The notes under the pieces: model-generated
What the model was told of the DNA's origin: nothing
Seen by the model: the letters and a program-made list of their open reading frames with translations, nothing else
Databases searched by the model: none
Shown here: piece after piece, positions 47,324-56,034 of the stretch
How the letters are laid out: each line of letters begins with the position of its first letter
How positions within the stretch are numbered: position 1 is the first letter of the stretch
Translations under genes and position numbers: made by a program
NCBI GenBank assembly: GCA_964538065.1
Contig: CAZIDG010000005.1
Span: forward strand, 27,131 to 91,130
DNA from: G963664225 sp964538065
GTDB lineage: Bacteria; Verrucomicrobiota; Verrucomicrobiia; Limisphaerales; UBA1319
DNA length: 64,000 nucleotides
Direction: 5' to 3'

Positions 47324-49435
47324 TTAGGGGCGTTTCCAATGGATCTTGCTCCCGGAAAGATAGATGGGCTCGTCAGAAACGGTTATTTTGGTGTTGGGAT
47401 CGAGTGGGGCGCCCATGATGTCATGCATTTGGAGGGTCTCCCCCTTAATATTGAGGTTTTCTTTCCCCCCTGTCTTCCAAAGGATCACCACTTCCTGGCC
47501 ATTGGCACGGCGATAATTCACGGCATGCAATTGATTATCGTCAACGTGTCCAGCACATGTGGCCCCGGCGGTCATCCGAACGAAGACGCTCATGGCCACC
47601 ACCGCAGGCTTGGGCGCACAGTCGAAGGTCTGATGCAAAACCACCCCAAAATTATGCTCGTTATATTCCCTCTGGAGTCCATCGTTCTTGAAATCATACC
47701 AATGCAGTTTCTCGACAGCGCCTGATCCCTGTGCCAAGGCGAGGGTTCGCACTGCAAACCGGGCCTGCGTGGCTTCATCGACTCCATTTTTGGCAAGATG
47801 GGTCGGGTAACCGATCTCGGTCAACCACATGCGGCGATGGGCGCCCAACTTTGCCACTCCATCGACCATTCGACACATTTCCTCTGTAAAATCCGACGCT
47901 TCGGGCGAGGTGGGATAGCGGTAGGGGTGAATGGAAAAAGCATCCATATTGGTCGCTCCGGCCACCTGGAGGCTTTGGGCGATGTTTTGCGCACACTGCG
48001 TCCCATATTCCCCGCCTATACCCACAAGGGTGGCGTCAGGCCGGGCTTCCTTGACTGCGGGATACACCCTCCCCATCAGTTTCCCATAGGCTTTGGAATC
48101 GTGCTCCCCTGGACGCCCTTCCATGCCACACCCGCCCACCCATTCGTTCCAAATCTCAAATTCACTCACTGTACCTCGGGTCAACTCCGCCAGTGCCTTT
48201 GCATAGCTGGCAAAGCCCTGAATGGCCTCATCGGAATTGGGATAGCCGTGCTTGTCATACGCCGGATGGGCGTAATCGAATATAATGAGCGGTTCCATGC
48301 CCAGGGCACGGGAATGCTCCAAGTACCTTGCGGCAAAGGCAGGCAGGGCGTATTTGTTCTTTTCATGCTCCACGGCCGGCCACGCGATCTCGTCTCTATA
48401 CCGGCGAAAACCATAGCGTTTCATCAAATCCATGGTTTCAAGCGGATAGGACTCGTGGCCAAAATGAGTGCAGAAACCGACAAAGGCATTCGTGGGTGGC
48501 TCGGCCATCTCAGGAATGACGGCACAACGGTATTCCCTTGTTTCCACCACCTTTCCACCTATCCCTCTCTCAAACACAAAGGCATAATAACCAGGCCTGG
48601 TAGGCGCATATTCGATCTGCACCTCCGGCTTCACATCCGTGCCACGCACCAGGATGTTCCCCTGATAATCAACCACCTTCCAGCCAACACCATTGGTGGC
48701 CCCACTGGCCTGCACACGGATGGTCTCCCCGGGGCTGTAAACATGACCAAAACGTTTCTCCGTAACTGCAATATGAAGTTGTTGGGGGGGCGGTGCCGTT
48801 GGCTGCACTGTCTGGACCTCATCGATCCACAGTGTGCCACTGCCCTTAAAGCCAGTCCGCGGACGGTCAAAGACGAGTGAATGCAGTGTCAGCGGGGGAT
48901 CCATCTTCTTGTTATTGTCCCCACCCCAACTGATCCCATGCTCAAACCGGCCCGCCACAAAATGCCAATCTGCATCCTGGGACGCCTCCTCGAGTGTGAA
49001 CTGATGCACCTCGCCACTGGCATCCGCGAGCCGCACTGCAAGCGTGAGAGGGGAGGAACCGTGTTTAATCCAATAACCCAGCCCGACCGCACCGTCAGGA
49101 AGGCGCAAGGGCCGTTCCACAGCCACGTACTCCAGATTCGTCTTACCGCCAAAGGTGTACTCCACCTCTAAAGCATGCTGTCCCTGGTGTTTTTCACCCT
49201 GGGTGAGCACTGTCGCGGCCCGGGCATTCTGCTCCCCTGCTTCAGCCTTCCATGACGATGAACTGCTTTCGAAATCCTCCAGCATGGCACTCATTCCATA
49301 CCGCTCCTGCAAAGAACGTGGTGTCTCGGGACACTCCACCTCCGTCCAGCCAATAGCCTCCACCGAGGCGAGCAGTCCCCCCAGGTAAAGTGCCCCAATC
49401 AGGCAGCCAAACCCCGATTTAAATATTCTGTGCAT
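47324..49435 (-). CDS. Secreted clan GH-A glycoside hydrolase (GH39/GH5-like)
   Basis: 703 aa from the ATG at 49435, chosen for AGGA 5-8 nt upstream; further in-frame starts exist to 49495. Signal peptide (about 1-28). The N-terminal part (about 40-210) is a carbohydrate-binding-like beta sandwich, then an Ig-like domain (about 215-315) and a TIM barrel. The acid/base Glu lies in EFEIWNEWVGG and the nucleophile in RMWLTEIGYPTH, the GH-A pattern. Substrate unknown; beta-xylosidase-like (GH39) or endo-glucanase-like activity is plausible. It lies directly upstream of dnaK but is separated by 247 bp with its own regulatory sites. Confidence 0.85.
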   Translation of the reverse strand: MHRIFKSGFGCLIGALYLGGLLASVEAIGWTEVECPETPRSLQERYGMSAMLEDFESSSSSWKAEAGEQNARAATVLTQGEKHQGQHALEVEYTFGGKTNLEYVAVERPLRLPDGAVGLGYWIKHGSSPLTLAVRLADASGEVHQFTLEEASQDADWHFVAGRFEHGISWGGDNNKKMDPPLTLHSLVFDRPRTGFKGSGTLWIDEVQTVQPTAPPPQQLHIAVTEKRFGHVYSPGETIRVQASGATNGVGWKVVDYQGNILVRGTDVKPEVQIEYAPTRPGYYAFVFERGIGGKVVETREYRCAVIPEMAEPPTNAFVGFCTHFGHESYPLETMDLMKRYGFRRYRDEIAWPAVEHEKNKYALPAFAARYLEHSRALGMEPLIIFDYAHPAYDKHGYPNSDEAIQGFASYAKALAELTRGTVSEFEIWNEWVGGCGMEGRPGEHDSKAYGKLMGRVYPAVKEARPDATLVGIGGEYGTQCAQNIAQSLQVAGATNMDAFSIHPYRYPTSPEASDFTEEMCRMVDGVAKLGAHRRMWLTEIGYPTHLAKNGVDEATQARFAVRTLALAQGSGAVEKLHWYDFKNDGLQREYNEHNFGVVLHQTFDCAPKPAVVAMSVFVRMTAGATCAGHVDDNQLHAVNYRRANGQEVVILWKTGGKENLNIKGETLQMHDIMGAPLDPNTKITVSDEPIYLSGSKIHWKRP

Positions 49436-49612
49436 ACATGTCCTCATTGTGCCGAAGCAAGCCGACTCGGTCATATAAAACGACGGTCTTGCCATGCTGG
49501 CTCCTGCGAAGACTCCATCCTCTTTGGCACCTCTTCAACTTCAATTTTGTGTCGCTCCCACCCCATTCAAAAGATGCAGCATTGAGTAAACCAACCGGCT
49601 TCAATAATCGAT

Positions 49613-49641
49613 AAAAAGGCGGGCTACAGAGCCCGCCTTTT
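49613..49641 (-). terminator. Terminator of the sugar isomerase gene
   Basis: Reading leftward: 12-bp stem AAAAGGCGGGCT / AGCCCGCCTTTT with a 4-nt loop and an extra T. Confidence 0.93.
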
Positions 49642-49668
49642 GAATTCTGAATTGGAAACCAGGAATGG

Positions 49669-50520
49669 TTAACCAATGATCTTTTTCAAGCCCTTCAGTG
49701 ACAATTCCGTACACTCCATGGGAGATTTGCCATCCGGGTAGGTTTCCTGCTCGATCGTAACCCATTCGGTACCGCCGAACTCGCAGCATGCCGCATACAC
49801 GGCTGCCCAATTGACAGAGTCCTGACCGAGAATGGCCTTCTTGCTCTTGTCGTCGCCGACAACAGTGGGCTTGAAGTGGGTCGACTTCATGCGGCCAGCA
49901 TACCGCTTCATCATCTCGACCGGGTCGAGACCGGCAGCCGCGGTCCATCCGCAGTCCTGCTGCAACACGACGTCCTTGGTTGTGCGTTCGGCAAACAGAT
50001 CCCAGTAGGTTTTGTCGCCATCTTTTTTGAATTCGCCTGTATGATTGTGATAACCGCAGGCCATTTTCAAAGGCTTGAGAATCTGCGCAGCCTTGTTAAA
50101 GGTCTCCGCCAGCGCCTTGCTCTTTTCCGGATGAGTAAAGTCGCCATCGCCAGGGACAATCAAGAATTTGCAGCCAATGATCTGGTGAAACTCGATGGTT
50201 TGTTTCAACTGCTCGTCCCGCAAGCTGCCTGTGCCAATGTGAGTGGCGGCCACTTTCAGGTTCAGATCATCCAGCCTCTGACGCAATTCCCTGGCCTTGC
50301 CGCCGTACTTGTGGTAGCCGGCGAATTCAACACCATCAAAGCCCATCTTGGCGACCTGGGCCAAAGCGGCATCGTAGTCCTTCGCGCAATCATCCCGAAC
50401 CGAGTAAAGCTGGACGGCGATCGGAAGTTTTTTATTGGCGGCGAGGACAAAGTTGCACATTCCAGCGGCAGTGGCCGCTAGAATCGAAGTTTTCACAAAC
50501 TGACGACGTGATAGTTGCAT
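49669..50520 (-). CDS. Tat-exported sugar phosphate isomerase/epimerase-like protein
   Basis: 283 aa from the ATG at 50520 (MQLSRRQFVKTSILAATAAG), a Tat signal with the SRRQF motif; the frame runs on to a TTG at 50532. The remainder is the xylose-isomerase-like TIM barrel (AP endonuclease 2 family): GFDGVEFAGYHKYGG, metal-ligand type residues in ACGYHNHTGEF, and VVLQQDCGW. Exported family members act on oxidised glycosides rather than sugar phosphates. It lies between the GH-A and beta-helix genes on the same strand, ending with its own terminator. Substrate not known. Confidence 0.9.
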   Translation of the reverse strand: MQLSRRQFVKTSILAATAAGMCNFVLAANKKLPIAVQLYSVRDDCAKDYDAALAQVAKMGFDGVEFAGYHKYGGKARELRQRLDDLNLKVAATHIGTGSLRDEQLKQTIEFHQIIGCKFLIVPGDGDFTHPEKSKALAETFNKAAQILKPLKMACGYHNHTGEFKKDGDKTYWDLFAERTTKDVVLQQDCGWTAAAGLDPVEMMKRYAGRMKSTHFKPTVVGDDKSKKAILGQDSVNWAAVYAACCEFGGTEWVTIEQETYPDGKSPMECTELSLKGLKKIIG

Positions 50521-50654
50521 ATCGTTACTCAAATATTTTCTACTCCACCTGGTTTGATTTCGTTGTTCAATGGCTGGCAGTTTAACGCCAATTCACATCC
50601 CCTGTCCAGCGTCACGAAACCCAGGGCTCGCCGCCCCTTTGCACTCCAGGAAGA

Positions 50655-52100
50655 TCAATTCCGCTGGCTGGGTGCCAGCGTGCCTCCTCCGGTAAGGGCG
50701 ATGGTTTTGCCTCCGAGCCATTGGTTCACGGCCAGACTTGAGTCATACCACACCTTATGACCATTGCTCTGGATGTTGGCGATCCCGGCCTCGCCACCAT
50801 CACAGGCAAGCCCCTTCACCGTGGAGTCAGCACTGACGATCCACTTGCTTGTGGCGTCGAGTGAAAGGGAGGCGTTCCGGATCACACCTGTGAGGGTTGA
50901 TTTATTATGGAGGGCGATGCTGGCAGAACTGATTTGGTCGGCTGAGATGTCACCCGACAGCACCTGTTTGTCAGCAGTCAATACCGCGTGGCCTCCATTG
51001 GAGCCCGTGTGTCCCCACCGGGAGGCGCTGGCGCTCAAGAGCACACCTGAATCGGCCGAGAGCGCCACATTGGTGAGTTGGATAATGCCCCGGGTATTGG
51101 AGACAAAGAACAGCGGTCCTTGTGCGGCCAGGAATGTGCCACCCGTCATGGTAAAAGTCCCCTCGCGCCCTTCGGCATCGCCGGAGAAACTTTGATAAAT
51201 CATGGCACCGCATTTTTCGGCACCTGATATTTTGCAATTCTCCAGCATGACGGAATTTCTCCCCTCTATGACCACCGCCTCGGATGCCGTGGCGGTAAAG
51301 GTGGCGTCCTGAGCTGTGATTTTGCCTGTGGAATAAATGCCGGGGGAGGTCGTACCGTGCGTCGTGTATGTGCCACCCGACACATAAACAGTCCCGCTGC
51401 CACGATCCGTGGCCACCGCCGCCGACCGGGCACTCGAGGTTGAAATGGTGACGTTTGTCAATGCCAGCGCTCCCCCAGCACTGGCCATGACACCGTGAGC
51501 AGCATTGCCATCGGCAATGATTGTGCCATCCGTCATGGAGGCCATGGCCCCCTCCCCCGTGGCAAACAAACCATTTGCACCCAACCCATTGGCAGTAATC
51601 GAACCTCCGACGATGGTTACTCTGCTGCCCCGGGCAACCAACACGCCAGCGTTCTGACCATGAAAACTGCTATTCTCCTCGTTGGAACTGTTCCCGCTTT
51701 TAATCACCTTTGGCTGGTTCAACGTCAAGTTGCCACCGTTCATTACGAAGACGCTGGAGACGTCGTTGCTCGCCGATTTATAGGTTTGCCCGGTTGTTTG
51801 TTCCGTGGCGCCATTGACTGTGAAGACACCGCTCTGTTTAGCGGCCGTGCGCGCACCACTGCCGGGAGGTTTTCCTGGCGGCCCACCTGTGCCGCCACCG
51901 GGCTTCATGGGACGGCCATTGGAATCATCAGGCGGCGGACCACCGCCCATCCTATCGCCAGGTGGATCGCCCGGAGGAAGATCGTCCGCCAGTGGCCCAT
52001 CCTGCGGATAGACAGCCACTGCGATAGAGGTCATCACAAGAACAAACATCACACCCATGCCCAACCGCGCGAATCGGGAAGCTTTCATTTGATTCAACAT
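50655..52100 (-). CDS. Secreted right-handed beta-helix protein with Gly/Pro-rich segment
   Basis: 481 aa. Starts at 52100 or at the internal ATG 52088 (MKASRFARLGMGVMFVLVMT); no Shine-Dalgarno support for either. The signal peptide is followed by a Gly/Pro/Asp-rich low-complexity stretch (about 37-85; DLPPGDPPGDRMGGGPPPDD), then many short beta-rungs (for example NLTLNQPKVIKSGNSSNEEN and SGTVYVSGGTYTTHG) as in pectate-lyase-like or adhesin helices. No catalytic Asp/Arg set was identified, so it is likely binding rather than a lyase. Located among hydrolase genes and divergent from the six-hairpin glycosidase gene. Confidence 0.7.
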   Translation of the reverse strand: MLNQMKASRFARLGMGVMFVLVMTSIAVAVYPQDGPLADDLPPGDPPGDRMGGGPPPDDSNGRPMKPGGGTGGPPGKPPGSGARTAAKQSGVFTVNGATEQTTGQTYKSASNDVSSVFVMNGGNLTLNQPKVIKSGNSSNEENSSFHGQNAGVLVARGSRVTIVGGSITANGLGANGLFATGEGAMASMTDGTIIADGNAAHGVMASAGGALALTNVTISTSSARSAAVATDRGSGTVYVSGGTYTTHGTTSPGIYSTGKITAQDATFTATASEAVVIEGRNSVMLENCKISGAEKCGAMIYQSFSGDAEGREGTFTMTGGTFLAAQGPLFFVSNTRGIIQLTNVALSADSGVLLSASASRWGHTGSNGGHAVLTADKQVLSGDISADQISSASIALHNKSTLTGVIRNASLSLDATSKWIVSADSTVKGLACDGGEAGIANIQSNGHKVWYDSSLAVNQWLGGKTIALTGGGTLAPSQRN

Positions 52101-52263
52101 AATGTGCACACCGGTTTCTTAAACATACCATCGGCATGCTACTTTGTGGCACATTAAGGCGACGTTAAGAACCTCTCTGTCCTGGGATCCCATTCACGAC
52201 GTGATCATTGAACACGCTCACAAAAACATTCCCCAGGAGATGGAATTTTCATAAACTCACGGT

Positions 52264-54393
52264 GTGAACACAAAATCGCAATCTGCCCGTCGCCCCTGTT
52301 CAGCCCTGTTTTTTGCCGCAAGCCTGCTCATGGGCTTTCTCCTCATGCCTCCGTCAGGACATGCCAAAGACCCGGTGTTCAAGGGACCGTTCTACTGCGG
52401 TTCAGGAGATGTCGAATATGTGAGATTACTCGATACCGCCCGGCAAATGTTTGCCCCAAATGCCCAACTGCAAAACCTCCCCATGCTTTACATGCCAGGC
52501 TGGAATGGCCTGGTGGAGGGGCCAACATGGGATGCATGGTGGATCCAAAACAGCTATGGAACCACCTACTCGGTCCTTCCCTTCCTGACCGAACCCTTTA
52601 CCACTTTTCTGCAGAATTCGCACGACCTATGGTTCGACCAGATGGGCGATGGGCAGCGGGTCGGTGCCGCCCCACCCTTCAATTGGGTTGCCCCCGATGG
52701 GTGTCTCTGCGACACAGCGCGTCCCGGCTGGATTGTCTATCGCCAGGGTGATGGCCGTCCGCAGATGCATGACTGGGGCATGGAATTCACCGCCGCCGGA
52801 CTCCTGATGCAGTCGGAACTGCTGCTGATTGGCCGGGATTCGGCTGCCATTGAGCAATACTTGCCCAAACTTGAACGTTGCGCAAAGTTCATCGAAACCC
52901 GCCGCGATCCCACGAACAACCTCTTTCTCGCAGGGCCCGCCGGGAATTTGCTCGCCCCAAGCTTTGCCGGCTGGAAACGACCGGATGGCACGTATGGAAA
53001 ATCCTACCTCACGGGATTATCCATCACCTACATCGCCGCACTCGACCGGCTGATCGAGTTGGAAAAGCTCGCCGGGCGAACCCAGATGGCCCAATGGTGC
53101 CAACAACACCGCAATACTGCGCGACAAGCCCTGTCACAACTCACGACGGAAGAAGGTTATTTCATCAACTCATTGGATCCGGATGGAGTACGTCACGGGG
53201 TTTATGGAGCGACTCTTCATGGTTATTTTGAAAGCTCGCCCAACCATGATGCCATCGCCTTCCGTGTGGTGGATGATCATCAGGCGAACCAAATATACTC
53301 CAAAATCGCCTCCATTCCTGGCCTTCGTCCGCATCAGTTCATCCTACCCAACTATCCCTCCTACGACGATATGTATGAAAAGCCGGAGGGTCTATGGGCA
53401 TACGGCACCTGGGTCAATGGCGGACATTGGTCAACATGCGAAGCGCGCATGATGCTTGGCTACTACCGTTTGGGCCAATTCGACGATGCCCGCCGTTCGA
53501 TGCTCGCCCTGCTGACCTTCGCGGAACGATTTCGCATGGATAACCCTCTCGTCAAGTTTGGGAGCGAGGTCTATCAGCCTGCCCAGCCCATTAACCTGAC
53601 GTACGACGCCTTCGGACCACCCGCCGCTTTTGTACGCGGCGTGTTCGAGTACCTGTATAGCGCGGAGGGAGTAACCCTGATTCCACATATCCCCCCGACG
53701 ATCACCCGTCTGGAACAGCGCTTCCCGATTCGCCTTGGCAACAAACGTCTCTATCTGTCCACGGTCGGATCGGGCCCCATATCCGCAGTCAGAGTCAACG
53801 GCAAACGATGGGATGCGTTCGATGCGGAATCCATCCATCTGAACGAGGCCAAGATGCCCCACCGGGCAGCTATTGAAATCGTCCTGGGCCAGGCGAAATC
53901 GGTTGGATTCAAAGTGCCACGAATCAGCCATACCCTGCCGCCCGCACCTCCGCGCGACGCGTTGTGGCTGCGTCTCACCCAGACCAACCTCACGGCGAAC
54001 GCGCTCACCGACCGCTCCAGCGCAGGCGATGAACATGGGATAGTTCTTCCCGACGAGATCGACTCACTGCTTGGAAATGATGCCCGTCTTCGACGTTTCC
54101 ATCGTATTCTTGGCAAAAACAAGCTTGAAGACAGTTACGAGGCGGAACATGCCCGTTTGATCATCCACTGTCTTGCCATCACACACGAACGTCTGACATT
54201 GCTCGACCAAGGCAAGCTTCGCCCGCTGGATCAAAGGGAGTCACAGGCAGCCGCCGACCGGTTATACCTTGAAACCACGCGCAAACTGACGGAAGGCCTA
54301 GTGAAGGTGCTCATGGGCTACGCACAATCCAGTGACCCCGAAAAACAAACCATCGCCCGCTTGTGGACTGAAAGCGCAGTCAAAACCAAGTAA
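52264..54393 (+). CDS. Secreted six-hairpin (alpha/alpha)6 glycosidase-like protein
   Basis: 709 aa with a GTG start. Signal peptide (about 1-34). The middle is an (alpha/alpha)6 toroid like GH63/GH78/GH92-type or debranching-type catalytic domains: YMPGWNGLVEGPTWDAWWIQ, QMHDWGMEFTAAGLLMQSEL, KSYLTGLSITYIAALDRL, and GTWVNGGHWSTCEARMMLGY. A beta-sandwich (about 450-560) follows and a helical C-terminus. Candidate catalytic acids lie in the WDAWW and CEARM segments. Family not identified. No terminator of its own; the hairpin at 54476-54514 belongs to the opposite gene. Confidence 0.7.
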   Translation: MNTKSQSARRPCSALFFAASLLMGFLLMPPSGHAKDPVFKGPFYCGSGDVEYVRLLDTARQMFAPNAQLQNLPMLYMPGWNGLVEGPTWDAWWIQNSYGTTYSVLPFLTEPFTTFLQNSHDLWFDQMGDGQRVGAAPPFNWVAPDGCLCDTARPGWIVYRQGDGRPQMHDWGMEFTAAGLLMQSELLLIGRDSAAIEQYLPKLERCAKFIETRRDPTNNLFLAGPAGNLLAPSFAGWKRPDGTYGKSYLTGLSITYIAALDRLIELEKLAGRTQMAQWCQQHRNTARQALSQLTTEEGYFINSLDPDGVRHGVYGATLHGYFESSPNHDAIAFRVVDDHQANQIYSKIASIPGLRPHQFILPNYPSYDDMYEKPEGLWAYGTWVNGGHWSTCEARMMLGYYRLGQFDDARRSMLALLTFAERFRMDNPLVKFGSEVYQPAQPINLTYDAFGPPAAFVRGVFEYLYSAEGVTLIPHIPPTITRLEQRFPIRLGNKRLYLSTVGSGPISAVRVNGKRWDAFDAESIHLNEAKMPHRAAIEIVLGQAKSVGFKVPRISHTLPPAPPRDALWLRLTQTNLTANALTDRSSAGDEHGIVLPDEIDSLLGNDARLRRFHRILGKNKLEDSYEAEHARLIIHCLAITHERLTLLDQGKLRPLDQRESQAAADRLYLETTRKLTEGLVKVLMGYAQSSDPEKQTIARLWTESAVKTK

Positions 54394-54475
54394 TCCGTCA
54401 GAAACCATGGAAAAGTCCGTGAGACCGGAGGTTGTGGATCACGACTGAGGAATACAACAACTTGGTTTACTCCCT

Positions 54476-54514
54476 AAAAAAACAACACCCCCTGCCGTGT
54501 CTGACAGGGGGTGT
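54476..54514 (-). terminator. Terminator of the DUF1080 gene
   Basis: Reading leftward: 10-bp stem ACACCCCCTG / CAGGGGGTGT with a 10-nt loop, then a TTGTTTTTTT tail. Confidence 0.93.
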
Positions 54515-54535
54515 GGAACTTAAAACAAGGAACGA

Positions 54536-55867
54536 CTAGATCTTCTTGACCCGAATATTCTTGAACGACACAGGGTCATTGTGACCCGCAAAGCCGAAGT
54601 AACCCGAGGTGCGGGTCCTGCCAGGATGCGGGCTCCCAGCCATGAATTCCTTCACAGTGGCCACATCGCCATCGAGGATGACGGTGCCATTGAGCTCAAC
54701 CCGGATTTTGGAACCGTTAACGGTGACTTCCTGGAAATTCCACTCATTATTGGGATGCTGATAACCGCGGGCGGCGGCAATCATGCCATAAGCGGAACCG
54801 TGAGCCTGACGGGCATCAATCTTATCACCCGTTACTTTTTCATAATTATCATCCAGCACCTGGCACTCCATCATGCCATCGTAGGCGGTGTTGCCTTCGC
54901 CAGGATAGCGGATGGCCAGACCATTATTGCCACCAGGAGGCAGCTTGAATTCGAGACGAACCACGAAGTTGGCGTACTCTTCCTTGGCATAGATGGTCCC
55001 GCCTTTTTGGGGCTTGCACACAATGGCGCCATCCTTCACCTCGTAATTGTCCACGGGGCCGGCCCAGCCTTCAAAATCCTTGCCGTTGAAGATGGACTTA
55101 AAGCCTGCATCCTCTCCATGGCTGGCAAGAATCTTGTTGGCCTCATCGCTCCCGATTTCACGGATGAAGATATTCCGCCAGCGGATTTCGCCACCATGGG
55201 TCTGGAGTTCAATCGGTCCCTTGGCCGGAATTGGGGTCTTGCGATCGTAGTAATTCTCCATCAGGGCATGATCAACAACCTGCTTGTCATTGAGCCAGAC
55301 GCTCACACGGGCGCCAACCATCATGATGCGGAACTTATTCCATTCGCCAAACGGTTTGTCGGCCTTGACCAGGGGATCCTTGCCCGGAGCGCCCGGGGAG
55401 TTATTCCAGAGTCCACCAGAACCTTTATCGGCACCGATGCTAAACTTGGCTTCTTCTGTGTAGTCCCAGATTTGGACCTGGGGGCATCCACGAAGATAAA
55501 TGCCTGAGTCGGCCTTCGGAACCGTCTTGTACTCAACGTAAAGCTCGAAATCGCCGTAATCTTTGATCGTGGTGGCATACTTGCCGTTGCCATCGTTGAC
55601 CAATTCGTCTCCCTCCACCTTCCAATGCTTCTGCATATCCGCAGTCCATTCTGCATCGGTGGCTTTGCGTTTTTCCTCCGGCATGGCAAGCCATTGGCGA
55701 TGATCAAAAGTGTCGCCTCCCCGCCATCCCGTCAGGTCTTTGCCATTAAAAAGGGCCTTAAAGCCCTCAGGTGGGGTTGTTTCGCCGTAAGCATTCATCA
55801 GTGCCGCGGTGGTGGCGAGAGCCACACCCAATAACGCGGCGCGTAAGGGCATTCGTATGTGGAACAT
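54536..55867 (-). CDS. Secreted protein with two DUF1080 (3-keto-disaccharide hydrolase) domains
   Basis: 443 aa. Signal peptide (about 1-28). Two jelly-roll DUF1080 domains in tandem: domain one (about 33-240; GFKALFNGKDLTGWRGGDTF) and domain two (about 250-443; GFKSIFNGKDFEGWAGPVDN). Each starts with an F-N-G-K-D-L/F-x-G-W motif and ends with an IxxREI/RVKKI strand. DUF1080 members hydrolyse 3-keto-glycosides or act as lyases. Usually one domain is present; two suggests gene duplication. A promoter ends 7 nt before the ATG. Located between glycosidase genes. Confidence 0.9.
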   Translation of the reverse strand: MFHIRMPLRAALLGVALATTAALMNAYGETTPPEGFKALFNGKDLTGWRGGDTFDHRQWLAMPEEKRKATDAEWTADMQKHWKVEGDELVNDGNGKYATTIKDYGDFELYVEYKTVPKADSGIYLRGCPQVQIWDYTEEAKFSIGADKGSGGLWNNSPGAPGKDPLVKADKPFGEWNKFRIMMVGARVSVWLNDKQVVDHALMENYYDRKTPIPAKGPIELQTHGGEIRWRNIFIREIGSDEANKILASHGEDAGFKSIFNGKDFEGWAGPVDNYEVKDGAIVCKPQKGGTIYAKEEYANFVVRLEFKLPPGGNNGLAIRYPGEGNTAYDGMMECQVLDDNYEKVTGDKIDARQAHGSAYGMIAAARGYQHPNNEWNFQEVTVNGSKIRVELNGTVILDGDVATVKEFMAGSPHPGRTRTSGYFGFAGHNDPVSFKNIRVKKI

Positions 55868-55874
55868 GTTTTGT

Positions 55875-55902
55875 ATCGTATTGTCGTTGTTAATACTGCC
55901 TA
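55875..55902 (-). promoter_or_regulatory. Promoter of the DUF1080 gene
   Basis: Reading leftward TAGGCA-16 nt-TACGAT, then 7 nt to the ATG at 55867. Leaderless geometry. Confidence 0.45.
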
Positions 55903-56034
55903 CACCCCCTGTCGTTCCCCATCAAGCACTAACTTAAGGTAAAGATAACCCCATAAATGAAAGGGCTTACATCGTTTTTCCTCAATACCTCCCACTCTCT
56001 GGGGTTCATGATCTGACAGGATCAAAAGAGGGCC

